NCBI GenBank assembly: GCA_965200835.1
Contig: OZ241390.1
Coordinates: 1,674,001 to 1,738,000, forward strand
Direction: 5' to 3'
DNA: 64,000 nucleotides
Source of the DNA: JAPPFW01 sp965200835
GTDB lineage: Bacteria; Actinomycetota; Acidimicrobiia; Spongiisociales; Spongiisociaceae
The position numbers were made by a program, and so were the translations under genes. This document shows positions 17,412 to 26,392 of the stretch, in pieces. The notes beneath the pieces were generated by a model that worked only from the letters and a program-made list of their open reading frames with translations, was not told the origin of the DNA and did not search any database. Within the stretch, counting starts at the first letter, position 1, and the number at the start of each line of letters is the position of its first letter.

Positions 17412-19151
17412 ATGGTGACCAATTCCGAGCTAGCCGCGCTCTTCGACGAGTTGGCCCTGCTGGCGCGGATCGCCGACGGTAGCCCGCAGTCTTTCCGGGC
17501 TAGGGCTTACGAGGCGGTGGCCCGGACCTTAGAAGGGTTGCCGCAGGATGTGGCCGGGATGACCCAGGCCGAGCTCAGGCGGATCCCCGGTGTGGGAAAG
17601 TCGACCGCCGCCCGGATTCACGAGTACCTGCGGACCGGAACCATCACCCAGCTGGAGAAGCTGAGGGCCAACTACCCGCCCGAGTACCAGGAGTTGGTAC
17701 GGATACCTGGTCTGGGGCCCAAGCGGGCTGCCACCATGCGGAGATTGCTGGGGGTGGATTCGGTAGCCAGCCTGGTGGCCGCCCTGGAGGCAGAGTCCAT
17801 CCGGGAGCTGCCGGGATTCGGTCCCAAGACCGAGCAGAATCTGCGGCGGGCCATCACCCGGCTGGGCTGGTCGGGGAAGGAGCGAAGGACCCCGATCCTC
17901 ACGGCCATGAGAGAGGCAAACAGACTGGTGGGCGAGCTCCAGGCCCTCCCGGGAGTCGAGCGGGCCGCCTACTGCGGGAGCCTGCGACGTTTCTGCGAGA
18001 CCGTGGCGGATCTAGACCTTCTAGTAGCGACGGATGATTCGGCCCCGGTGGCGGAGCGGCTGGCCGGTATGGGTTGGGTACGGCAGGTCCTGGGATCCGG
18101 ACAGACCAAGACCTCGGTCATCACCCATTCAGGCTTGCAGGTCGACGTCCGGATGGTTCCCGAGCGGCAATGGGGTGCGGCCCTGCTCTACTTCACCGGT
18201 TCCAAGGAGCACAACATCCGGCTGAGGCGGCTGGCGATCGAGCGGGATTGGGTGCTGAGCGAGTACGCGCTGTACCACTCGGAGAGTGGCGCGGTCGTGG
18301 CTCAGGAAACCGAGCAGGACATCTACCAGGCATTGGGGTTGCCCTGGATCCCGCCCACCATCAGGGAGGATCGAGGCGAGATCGAGGCTGCCCAGTCGGG
18401 TTCGCTGCCCGACCTGGTGGCCGACGGGGACCTGCGGGGTGATCTGCATGTTCATACTGATCTGTCGGGCGATGGGGATCACTCCCTCGAGGCGATGGTG
18501 GAGACGGCCGCGGGGCTCGGCCTCGAGTACTTGGCGATCACCGACCACGCCGAGAACCTGGCGATCAACGGGGTGGGTCGGAGGGAGATGCTGGCTCAGC
18601 GGCGGCGGATGGCCATCCTCCAGGATCGGTACCCGACCCTGCGCCTACTGCACGGCGTCGAGCTCAACATCGGCCGGGACGGCTCGCTGGACTACGACTA
18701 CGACTTCCTGATGGGATACGACTGGTGCGTCGCTTCGGTCCACAGCCACTTCGACCTGCCGGTCCAGCAGCAGACAGCACGCCTATTGCGGGCCATGGAG
18801 CATCCGGCGGTGGATGTGATCGGCCATCCACTGGGACGCCGGATCGGTCGCCGACCGGGCATCGAGGTGGACGTGGCGAACGTGCTGGACGCCGCCGAGT
18901 CGACCGGGACCGCCCTCGAGATCAACTCCCACCTGGATCGCCTCGACGCACCGGTGGAGGTCCTGCTGCGAGCGAGAGGCCGGTCCGTCTACTTCGTCAT
19001 CTCCACCGATGCTCACCGGACCAGCGAACTGGAACAGTCCCGATGGGGTATCCCCCAGGCTCAGCGGGGCTGGGTCGAGCGACGGATGGTGGCTAATACG
19101 TGGCCGATCAGGCGCTTTCTCGACTGGCGCCGCCGCCGTCGCCCTGGATGA
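17412..19151 (+). CDS. Family X DNA polymerase with C-terminal PHP domain
   Basis: A 579-residue bacterial PolX. The N-terminal 8-kDa-like helical part and helix-hairpin-helix motifs ('RIPGVGKSTAARIHEYL', 'IPGLGPKRAATMRRLL') are followed by a nucleotidyltransferase palm ('GSLRRFCETVADLDLLVATD') with the DxD metal pair. The C-terminal PHP exonuclease/phosphoesterase has its metal residues intact ('GDLHVHTDLSGDGDHS', 'ITDHAENL', 'GVELNI', 'SVHSHF', 'IGHPLGRRIG', 'STDAHR'). It fills short gaps in base-excision or end-joining repair and trims 3' ends. ATG at 17412 fits the family N-terminus; an in-frame extension upstream lacks similarity. Its last 44 bases overlap the convergent hydrolase gene. 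Confidence 0.9.
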   Translation: MVTNSELAALFDELALLARIADGSPQSFRARAYEAVARTLEGLPQDVAGMTQAELRRIPGVGKSTAARIHEYLRTGTITQLEKLRANYPPEYQELVRIPGLGPKRAATMRRLLGVDSVASLVAALEAESIRELPGFGPKTEQNLRRAITRLGWSGKERRTPILTAMREANRLVGELQALPGVERAAYCGSLRRFCETVADLDLLVATDDSAPVAERLAGMGWVRQVLGSGQTKTSVITHSGLQVDVRMVPERQWGAALLYFTGSKEHNIRLRRLAIERDWVLSEYALYHSESGAVVAQETEQDIYQALGLPWIPPTIREDRGEIEAAQSGSLPDLVADGDLRGDLHVHTDLSGDGDHSLEAMVETAAGLGLEYLAITDHAENLAINGVGRREMLAQRRRMAILQDRYPTLRLLHGVELNIGRDGSLDYDYDFLMGYDWCVASVHSHFDLPVQQQTARLLRAMEHPAVDVIGHPLGRRIGRRPGIEVDVANVLDAAESTGTALEINSHLDRLDAPVEVLLRARGRSVYFVISTDAHRTSELEQSRWGIPQAQRGWVERRMVANTWPIRRFLDWRRRRRPG

Positions 19152-20058
19152 CCCTGAGGCCGCCGACGACGACACCCGAGGGGTCGGACGACACCGCGTC
19201 GGCCATCAGCTGGGCGATCAGCTTGAGGCACAGCTCGGGTGACTCCATCATGGGAATGTGGCCCACCCCCACCAGCGGCCGGTAGGTCCAGTCGGGGCGG
19301 ACGGAAGCGAGCCGTTCGGCCGCTGCCAGCGGTACCACCGTGTCCACGGTTCCGTGGATGAGCAAGGTCGGGGCGGCGATCCGGCGTGCCATTCGGTCGA
19401 AGCGGGAGTAGGGGAGGAGGTTGAGGATGATGGATCGGTAGGCGCTCAGGTGCGAGCTGTAGGCCCAGGGCATCAGGTTGCGTTCGATGGTCACCTGCGT
19501 GTGAACCTGCCGTACCGGTTTCGAGACACGATCCGGATGCATGGTCAGCATGTCTATCCCGGCCTCGGTGCGTTGCTGGGAGGTTCCCTGGCGGTGAAGC
19601 CATCTCAGTAGGGCCTGGTTCAGACCCGGAATCAGGTAGATCATCATGAACGTTGCCCAGATCGGATGGATGCCATGCACCGAGGGCGCAGGCGCCGGCG
19701 GGGCGATGAGCACTAGGCGGTCGACCAGCTCTGGACAGTGCCCGGCCAGCAGCATGGAGGCCGTGGCGCCCATCGAATTGCCGATCACCAGAGCAGGGTC
19801 GTCCGAGTGACGTTCGATCAGCTCCGCCAGTAGCTCTGCCTGGGCGTTGACGGTGACGCGCCGGCCGGCCGGGGGAGTGCGTCCGAAGCCGGGAAGCTCG
19901 GGTGCCACCACGTGACCGTAGGTCGTGAGACCACTGGCGATCTCGGTCCAGTTGACGGCCGATCCGCTCAGCCCGTGCACCAGCAGGACCAACCGGCCCG
20001 AACCGCCGTAGTCGATGCCGTGTAGGGGACCGTGCAAGTCGATAGTGAAGCGATCCAT
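19108..20058 (-). CDS. Alpha/beta hydrolase
   Basis: A 316-residue alpha/beta-hydrolase fold enzyme: oxyanion-hole 'LLVHGLSGSAVNWTE', nucleophile elbow 'VIGNSMGATAS' (Ser), acid in 'LLIHGTVDTVVPL' (Asp), and catalytic His in 'LVGVGHIPMMES'. A long cap segment ('IYLIPGLNQALLRWLHRQG') sits between strands 6 and 7. Esterase, lipase or C-C hydrolase activity is possible; the substrate cannot be predicted. ATG start. The C-terminal tail after 'LIAQLMADAV' overlaps the polymerase gene on the other strand and looks non-conserved. Confidence 0.8.
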   Translation of the reverse strand: MDRFTIDLHGPLHGIDYGGSGRLVLLVHGLSGSAVNWTEIASGLTTYGHVVAPELPGFGRTPPAGRRVTVNAQAELLAELIERHSDDPALVIGNSMGATASMLLAGHCPELVDRLVLIAPPAPAPSVHGIHPIWATFMMIYLIPGLNQALLRWLHRQGTSQQRTEAGIDMLTMHPDRVSKPVRQVHTQVTIERNLMPWAYSSHLSAYRSIILNLLPYSRFDRMARRIAAPTLLIHGTVDTVVPLAAAERLASVRPDWTYRPLVGVGHIPMMESPELCLKLIAQLMADAVSSDPSGVVVGGLRVIQGDGGGASRESA

Positions 20059-20119
20059 GACGCCAGGTTAACGTTCGGGCCAACGTATACGCCTGCTCGG
20101 AGCAGAAAGTTACCCCGAT

Positions 20120-20270
20120 CGGTGACATCACCGCTGGGTCGCGAGGACTTCCGACCATTCCACTCCAGCTGGATGGGCCCGCGGGTACTCCGTCGGCGCG
20201 TTGACGGTTCTGATTCATCCGGTGTGGATTATCGCTGGGATATCGAGTACCAGGGCTCTTGGGCGACGAT
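20120..20270 (-). pseudogene. Remnant of a fifth COG2159 amidohydrolase
   Basis: Roughly 150 bases closely resemble 31835-31985, the middle of the amidohydrolase gene at 31534-32400: both contain CCAGCTGGATGGGCC and GCGTTGACGGTTCTG in the same order and spacing. Translated on the minus strand the fragment gives 'LDIPAIIHTG*IRTVNAPTEY', where the intact paralog has 'LGIPVMIHTGWTRTVNAPME'. The Trp codon has become TGA, and a one-base insertion (CCC for CC) follows. Nothing of the gene's start or end remains. It is evidence of an earlier, larger amidohydrolase array. Confidence 0.7.
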
Positions 20271-20284
20271 CAGGGGTCTTAACG

Positions 20285-20350
20285 GTATGTCTGACCTTGT
20301 CGGGGGCTGATGGCAACCACCACGAGGTCGATCGGTTGATGCAACCCTGA
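20285..20350 (+). pseudogene. 3'-end remnant of a binding-protein gene
   Basis: The last ~20 codons of a lost copy of the binding-protein gene that ends at 22754. Here the frame reads 'GADGNHHEVDRLMQP' then TGA; the neighbouring copy reads 'GSDGNYREVDRLQP' then TGA, and similarity continues for about a dozen bases past the stop. No upstream part survives, so this is the stump of a tandem duplicate placed directly ahead of the remaining copy. Confidence 0.65.
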
Positions 20351-20660
20351 CCGACGGGGCGGGCGTGTGCCCCCGAGCGTGGGCGGAATGAATTGGCCTA
20401 CTCGAAGCGGCTGCTCCCCTGGGCCGCGAGCAGGGCGGGTCCGCTTGACCCCGGCCAGAAATCCAGTGGGCTCGTCAAAGGCAAAGCCGGGCAGCACGTC
20501 CTCGCCGGACAGTGAATGGAGGGTTCTCCCAGCAGCTCCGGTTCGGGTAGAGGTATACCGGAAGATTATAAATGGCAAAGTCTTCTTCGTTGCGCCATAC
20601 CTGAGCCTGGTAGGCTGGCTCCAACGTTCATTCACACGGCGGAGGAACTGGGAGGTGAAC
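20351..20660. other. Gap between the binding-protein stump and the frameshifted copy
   Basis: No gene is supported. A TATAAAT-like segment near 20568-20574 and a GGGAGGTG ribosome binding site (about 20649-20656) just ahead of ATG 20661 suggest the promoter and translation signals of the following disrupted gene. Confidence 0.35.
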
Positions 20661-22754
20661 ATGAACGTGAGGTCAGTTGCGAACACGTCGCTGCGGTGGC
20701 TGCTGGCCATTGCGGCAGTGACGGCAGTAGTGGTGGGAGTCTGGTGGTTCTCGGCCGGGCAAGTGGGCGCCCAGGAGAACGCTGAGGATGGTTCTGGCAG
20801 TGATGCTGCGGTTATGGATGCTGAGGTCATGACTGCTGCGCTGTCGATTTCAACTCATGCCAGCGCCATGTTCATGGACAATTCTATGGAGACCGACTTT
20901 CGCTGGGTGCCGGATAGTGCCGGCCAGGCCGTGGCGGATTTTTCCGGAAGGCTGAGCTGGAGCGACATCTGGTTACGCTGCGCGGAAAGGGCTATGACGA
21001 CCGGGTTGATCGCATCGAGACCCTGGTGAACCGGCTGGTATCCAACTCGGATGTAATCATGGCCGGCCGGCCCGCGCTGCGTCTAGCTTGGTTACAGTCT
21101 CTTCAGCTCAGGAGTGACATGGTCACTCAGGGATTCGGATTGATTCAGGCTGCCAACAGCAACGCGGACCGCAGTTTCTACGACCTGATCAACGACCAGG
21201 TCCGGTTGAGTTTCAGACGCACCGACCTCGAGTTGAGCTCGATAGACGACGCGCGGCGGCAAGCGCATCTGGACCTGATGTCGGAGAGCGCGGTTTCAAC
21301 GGGATTCCTGGTGTACCAGGGAGCTGGTATGAGCGATCCCCGGCTCGTGGGCATAGTGGAGGGTGCCTACATCACGGCATCAAATCGTCTCCGCCACAGC
21401 GCCGAATATCTGCAGCAGAACCATGGGCGCTATCTGGACCCTGAGTTGATTTCACTGACCAATGCGCTGCTCGAGACGGGAGACAGTGTTTTTGCCGACA
21501 CGCTGGACCTGAGGCGGCGTCTGATCTCCACTGAAAGGGCACTGCTCGTCGGACAACCGGCTAACTCTGCAACTGCTGCTGGCCGAAATACAGGCGTTAG
21601 TGACGGTACTGCAAGGCCAGACTCCGCAGCCGGTTCCAACACTTGAGGAATTGCTCAGCATTGCCGGCGTTTCCGATGACATAGTGTTGTTCGGACAATC
21701 GGCTGTCCTAACCGGACCTTCCGCCCGGTTAGGTCAAGGTATAATGGCCGGTATCGAAGCTGCATTCCAGGAAGCTAATGAAGACGGTGGCGTGCATGGC
21801 CGTCAACTGAACCTCGTTACACTAGATGACCGTTATGAAAGCAATGTGGCCTTTGCAAACACCATCAATCTGATCGGCTTTAACCAGGTATTTGGCCTAA
21901 TTGGAGCGGTGGGAACGCCCACATCGATGGCCGCTTCTCCGTTGGCAGCAACGGAGGGCGTGCCCTTCATCGGGCCGTTTACCGGTGCCGATCTCTTGCG
22001 CGACAGCGAGCTGGACAACGTGGTCAACTACCGCGCCTCCTATTACCAGGAGACAGAGGAGATGGTTGAACGCCTCACCGAGGACTTGGGTGTCACTCGT
22101 GTGGCCGTGCTCTATCAGAATGATTCATACGGCGTGGACGGACTGGAAGGTGTGCGCCTTGCCTTGGCCCGCCGGAATCTGGAGCCGGTAGCGGCCGGGT
22201 ATTACACGAGGAACACCAGCGCGGTGAGGAGGGCAGCAGTTCAAATTGCGGAGGCAAACCCCGAAGCGGTCATCCTCATGAGCGCCTACGCTCCAGCCGC
22301 CGCGGCCATCGAGATCCTGCGCGACGAACTACACCCGGATCCCGTATTCATGGCCGTGTCGTTCGTGGGTAGCAAAGCTCTGGCCGATGCCCTGGGTCGT
22401 AGCGGCTCCGGCGTGTACGTGACCCAGGTGACGCCTTTGCCCGATGACCGGGGCAGTCGAGTGGTTCGCAATTATCAGGCTGCGCTGTCGGCGTATGATC
22501 CCGACGCGGAACCCGGTTTCACATCCCTCGAGGGCTATCTGACCGGACGACTGGCCATCGCCGGTCTCGAGCTATGTGGCCGGGACCTCAGCCGCGAGTG
22601 TTTCCTCGATGCGCTGATGGATGCAGGATCTGTCGACATCGACGGTATGGCGCTCGAGTACGGCCCCGGCGACAATCAGGGGTATGATAGGGTGCGTCTC
22701 ACTATGTTGGGATCTGATGGCAACTACCGCGAGGTCGATAGATTGCAGCCCTGA
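20661..22754 (+). pseudogene. Membrane-anchored type-1 periplasmic-binding protein, two frameshifts
   Basis: Three overlapping frames together encode one protein. (1) 20661-about 20940: 'RWLLAIAAVTAVVVGVWWF' as signal/anchor helix, then an acidic stretch. (2) About 20944-21560: a long helical region with no recognisable family ('ELERHLVTLRGKGYDDRVDR', 'SEYLQQNH'-like helices). (3) About 21560-22754: a Peripla_BP_6 (branched-chain amino acid/amide type) domain from 'DDIVLFGQSAVLTGPSARLG' to the end. Adding one T to the T5 run at 20939-20943 would join parts 1 and 2; a second shift lies near 21550-21570. Binding proteins of this fold normally lack the helical insert, so the intact ancestor was unusual, perhaps a sensor. 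A downstream terminator is preserved. Confidence 0.65.
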
Positions 22755-22823
22755 CCAGCGGGACGGGTCGTTGTCGAGCGAGGGGCTGCTGCGCCGCTAG
22801 CTCCAACGCCTCGTCATCGTTTA

Positions 22824-22857
22824 CGCCCCGCTGCCCTCCGAGGGCAGCGGGGCGTTT
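22824..22857 (+). terminator. Rho-independent terminator
   Basis: A perfect 13-bp stem, CGCCCCGCTGCCC (22824-22836) with GGGCAGCGGGGCG (22842-22854), a five-base loop, and TTT directly after. It closes the binding-protein unit ending at 22754. The rest of the 300-base gap before the amidohydrolase at 23055 shows nothing further that I can name. Confidence 0.8.
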
Positions 22858-23054
22858 CGCGGGCCAGCCGGCCGATCTCGAGCGGCTGTTTCAGCTGCCG
22901 GATGGCAACCGGATCGTTCCGGCCGTCTCGGTCGCGGTGTCCGCAACACCCGGCCAGTCGCGCTGGCCGTCTACGGTCTGGGTGGCTGTCCTGGGCACCG
23001 TAGGAGCCCGCTCGAAGCAGCAAGTAATTACCCGATCAGGAAGTAAGGACCCCG

Positions 23055-23975
23055 ATGACGACCATTGATTGCCATCTCCATCTCACGGAGTCGCCCGCCC
23101 AAGCACCGGTATGGTGGATGGAGGAGCTCTACCGTCCCTACGGGGGCGACTACGTATGGACCGACGGGGAGGCCATCGTCGGCATCCTGGATCGGGCCGG
23201 GGTCGACATCGGGATGGTGCAAGGTTCGGACATCCGGCGAACTACCTACCACCCGGACTTTCCGGACCAGCGCAACCTCTATGTACCGAACGACTACACC
23301 GCCGAACAGGTCGCTAAGTTTCCGGACCGCTTGATCGGGGTGGCCAACATCGATCCTCTACGGGACGTTAGGGCCGGGGTGATCGAGCAACGGCGGTGCG
23401 TGGAGGAACTCGGGTTCAGGTCGTCCAAGTACCTGCCGACCTACCAGAACTACTACATCGACGATCCCGCCATCGCCCCGATGCTGGAGAGCTGTCTCGA
23501 GCTGGGTATCGTGGCCCATGTAAACACCGGCTACTCGCCGACCATTACCGCCGCCCTGCGCTACGGGCACCCGGAACGGTTGGATCGGATCGGAATCCGT
23601 TACCGGGACCTGCGGGTGCTCGTCTACATCAACTTTCCCTATGTGGATGAAGGGCTGGCGGTGGTAGCTCGACATCCCAACTTCTATGCGGACATCGCCT
23701 ACTTCATCGGGGCTGGGCCCGAGCAGTTGTTTCGAGCCCTGGACAAGCTCAGGGGGTTCGATGCCCTCGATCGGGTCGCATACGGGTCGGACAACAACGA
23801 CAAGGATCGGACGGCCGGAGGGACTCAGCTGATCGGAACCCATCTGATGGCCCAGCTCGAGGCGGTGGCAGACCGACGGGGTCGTGAACCCTTCACCGCT
23901 GCGGAGATCGAGGGCATCGTCGGGGGTAACGCCAGGTCCCTCTATCTACTGGACTCGGACCATGCCGACCGTTGA
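23055..23975 (+). CDS. COG2159 amidohydrolase (paralog 1)
   Basis: A 306-residue TIM-barrel metal-dependent hydrolase/decarboxylase of the Amidohydro_2 (ACMSD-like) group. HxH is present in 'TIDCHLHLTE' and the C-terminal Asp in 'AYGSDNND', but by eye the strand-5 His position is Asn ('AHVNTGYSP') and the strand-6 His is Tyr ('VYINFPYVDEG'). It shares 'RRTTYHPDFPDQRN.YVPNDY'-type sequence with three other copies in this window. It is the first gene of a three-gene unit: its last 14 bases overlap paralog 2. The substrate is unknown; the context is the Grd island. ATG start. Confidence 0.85.
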   Translation: MTTIDCHLHLTESPAQAPVWWMEELYRPYGGDYVWTDGEAIVGILDRAGVDIGMVQGSDIRRTTYHPDFPDQRNLYVPNDYTAEQVAKFPDRLIGVANIDPLRDVRAGVIEQRRCVEELGFRSSKYLPTYQNYYIDDPAIAPMLESCLELGIVAHVNTGYSPTITAALRYGHPERLDRIGIRYRDLRVLVYINFPYVDEGLAVVARHPNFYADIAYFIGAGPEQLFRALDKLRGFDALDRVAYGSDNNDKDRTAGGTQLIGTHLMAQLEAVADRRGREPFTAAEIEGIVGGNARSLYLLDSDHADR

Positions 23976-24927
23976 CGTATTGATGTACCTCACCGAATCG
24001 GCCGCCCAGGCACCGGTTTGGTGGATGGATGAGTTATACCGGCCGTACGGGGGGAAGTATGGCTGGACGGATGGCGCAGCCCTGGTGAAGCTCCTGGACC
24101 AGGCCGGTATCGAGGTGGGGCTGGCCCATGGATCGGACATCCGCCGGACCACCTATCATCCCCGATTTCCGGACCACCACGACGTGTATGTGCCCAATGA
24201 CTATACGGCGGCCCAATGCCAGGCCCATCCGGGCCGGCTGTACGGGGTGGTGTGTGTGGATCCGCTGCGGGACGTCCTGTGGGCTACCGACGAAGTCGAG
24301 CGGTGCGTGCGTGACTTCGGGTTTCGCATGGTGAAGCTGCTGCCCACCTATCACCATCACGATCCGGCCGATCCGAGGCTTGCGCCCTTCTATCACAAAT
24401 GCCTGGAGCTGGACGTCCCGATCCATACCCACACGGGATTCACCCCGATCATCAACGCTCCGATGCATCATGCCCGACCGGTGCTGTTGGACGAGCTGGG
24501 CATTCGTTACCGGGACCTCAAAGTCGTGGTCTATCTGGCCTTCCCCTATGTCGATGAGGGGATCGCGGTGGTGGCCCGGCACCCCAACTTCTATGCCGAC
24601 CTCTCCTACTTCGCAGGCGGGGATCCCCATGACCTGTATGCCGTCGTGCAGAAACTGCGGAGTCTCGGCGCGTTGGACAGGGCGGTATACGGATCGGACA
24701 ACAACGACAAGCACAAGGCCGGCCCCGGTGGCGTGGCGTCCGGCATCTTCCGGAGCCTCAACCGGGTGGCCGACCGGCTGGGAGGACCGGGGCTGTCCGC
24801 TTCGGAGCTGGCGGCTCTGATGGGTGGTACCGCTACCCGTCTGCTCGATTTGCCCGAGCTACCCGAGAGTGGTTCCGCAACGATGGCTGCCGCCACCGGC
24901 CAGGAAAGGACTGACCACGATGGATGA
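23962..24927 (+). CDS. COG2159 amidohydrolase-like protein lacking the HxH motif (paralog 2)
   Basis: 321 residues, about as similar to paralog 1 as a family member can be ('AQAPVWWMDELYRPYGG' against 'AQAPVWWMEELYRPYGG'), yet the metal-binding 'DCHLHL' is 'DVLMYL'. The strand-5 His survives ('IHTHTGF'), the strand-6 His is Tyr ('VVYLAFPYVDE'), and Asp remains in 'YGSDNNDK'. Without HxH the usual zinc site cannot form, so this may be a non-catalytic partner of paralog 1. The overlap (start inside the stop region of paralog 1) suggests coupled translation, fitting a hetero-oligomer. ATG at 23962 is chosen because it aligns with the paralogs' starts. Confidence 0.85.
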   Translation: MPTVDVLMYLTESAAQAPVWWMDELYRPYGGKYGWTDGAALVKLLDQAGIEVGLAHGSDIRRTTYHPRFPDHHDVYVPNDYTAAQCQAHPGRLYGVVCVDPLRDVLWATDEVERCVRDFGFRMVKLLPTYHHHDPADPRLAPFYHKCLELDVPIHTHTGFTPIINAPMHHARPVLLDELGIRYRDLKVVVYLAFPYVDEGIAVVARHPNFYADLSYFAGGDPHDLYAVVQKLRSLGALDRAVYGSDNNDKHKAGPGGVASGIFRSLNRVADRLGGPGLSASELAALMGGTATRLLDLPELPESGSATMAAATGQERTDHDG

Positions 24928-26326
24928 GCCGATTCGAGACTGCGACCTGCTGCTGACCGGAGGTTCGGTGGTGACCATCGATGACGATCGGCGGGTGATC
25001 GAACCCGGGGCAGTGGCGGTGGAGGGCAACCGGATCGTGGCGGTGGGAACACCTGGAGAGCTGGAGCACTACCGGGCGGCTCGCCGGATCGACTGCACCG
25101 GCCAGGCGGTGCTGCCCGGCCTGATCGACACCCACAACCACCTGTTCCAGGGTATGGCGAGGGGCCTGGGGGAGGGGATGCCGCTGTGGACCTGGCTGAC
25201 CGACTTCATGTGGCCGTTCTCGATCTCCATCAACCTGGCGGAGGGTCGGATCGGAGCCAAGCTGGGGGCGGTGGAGGCCCTGAAGGCCGGTACCACCACC
25301 GTGGTGGACAACCACTACGCGCCCTCCGATCTGGAGACCACCCTGGCGGTGGCGGGGGCGATCGAGGAGGTTGGGCTCCGCGGGGCGGTGGCTCGCGGTA
25401 TCACCGGCGAGGCCACCGAGATCGCCCGAAGGTACAACCTCGCCGGAGAGCTGTTCGGCTACACCAACGACGAGGAGATCGAGATCACCCGGGCGGCGAT
25501 GGAGAGCTACCCGGCCGGAGGCCGGGTCACTGTGTGGCCGGCCCCGTTGAACATCATCTACAACGATCAGGATCTGGTGCGGAGGAGCGTTGCGCTGGCC
25601 CGGGAGGCGGGGGTCGGGTGGCACACCCACTGCTCCGAACGTCTCGAGGATCCGCCGACCTACCTGGATGAGTACGGTATCCGGCCGGTGGAGTGGCTCT
25701 ATCGCGAGGGCCTGCTCGGCCCGGAGGCAACCATCGCGCACGGTATCTATCTCGACGATTCGGAGATAGATCACGTGGGGGAGACGGACACCGGTGTCGC
25801 CTACTGTCCGATCTCGCACCAGTACATCGCCCTGGGGGTGATGAGGCTGGCCGACTTGCGAGCGGTGGGGGCTCCGGTGGGTCTCGGCACAGACGGGCCG
25901 TGTTGCAACCATCGCCAGGACATGTTCGAAGTGATGAAACAGGCCATCCTGTTGCAGCGCGTTCACACGCTCGATCCCACCATCAGCAATGGCGAGGAGG
26001 CATTGGAGATGGCCACCCGGGAAGGGGCGCGCTATGCCGGGGTGGACGCCGGCGTGCTGGCTCCGGGGAAGCTGGCCGATCTCATCGTGGTGGACATGCA
26101 GCGCCCTCACCTCACTCCCCGTCATCGGACCGTTGGCGCCCTCACCTACAGCGCACGGGGATCGGACGTGGTGCATTCGGTCGTCGACGGGACCCTGGTC
26201 CTCGAGGACGGCCTATGCACGCAGGTGGACGAGGAGGAGGTGATGCGCGAGGCCCAGGCCCGAGCCGAGGAGCTGATCGACCGCGCGGGTCTTCATCACC
26301 TGCTGTCACCCTGGCGGTTCTCGTAG
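24920..26326 (+). CDS. COG0402 aminohydrolase/deaminase (AtzB/TrzN/MtaD-like)
   Basis: A 468-residue amidohydrolase-superfamily deaminase. It starts with the small beta-sandwich ('CDLLLTGGSVVTIDDDRRVI'), then metal site 'LPGLIDTHNHLF', 'GWHTHCSE', 'TIAHGIYLD' and 'LGTDGPCCNHRQD', giving the HxH, H, H and D ligands. Relatives remove amino or other leaving groups from N-heterocycles (chloro-/amino-triazines, adenosine derivatives, guanine, cytosine). Which ring it acts on is not visible. ATG 24920 overlaps paralog 2 by eight bases, so the three hydrolases form an operon. A second copy is at 37934-39406. Confidence 0.85.
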   Translation: MDEPIRDCDLLLTGGSVVTIDDDRRVIEPGAVAVEGNRIVAVGTPGELEHYRAARRIDCTGQAVLPGLIDTHNHLFQGMARGLGEGMPLWTWLTDFMWPFSISINLAEGRIGAKLGAVEALKAGTTTVVDNHYAPSDLETTLAVAGAIEEVGLRGAVARGITGEATEIARRYNLAGELFGYTNDEEIEITRAAMESYPAGGRVTVWPAPLNIIYNDQDLVRRSVALAREAGVGWHTHCSERLEDPPTYLDEYGIRPVEWLYREGLLGPEATIAHGIYLDDSEIDHVGETDTGVAYCPISHQYIALGVMRLADLRAVGAPVGLGTDGPCCNHRQDMFEVMKQAILLQRVHTLDPTISNGEEALEMATREGARYAGVDAGVLAPGKLADLIVVDMQRPHLTPRHRTVGALTYSARGSDVVHSVVDGTLVLEDGLCTQVDEEEVMREAQARAEELIDRAGLHHLLSPWRFS

Positions 26327-26392
26327 CCGGCGGGTGTCCGGTAGCCAAACCAGACCAGCGGTGCGGAGGCTAAGGCGGAAGCGAGGGGGCAA

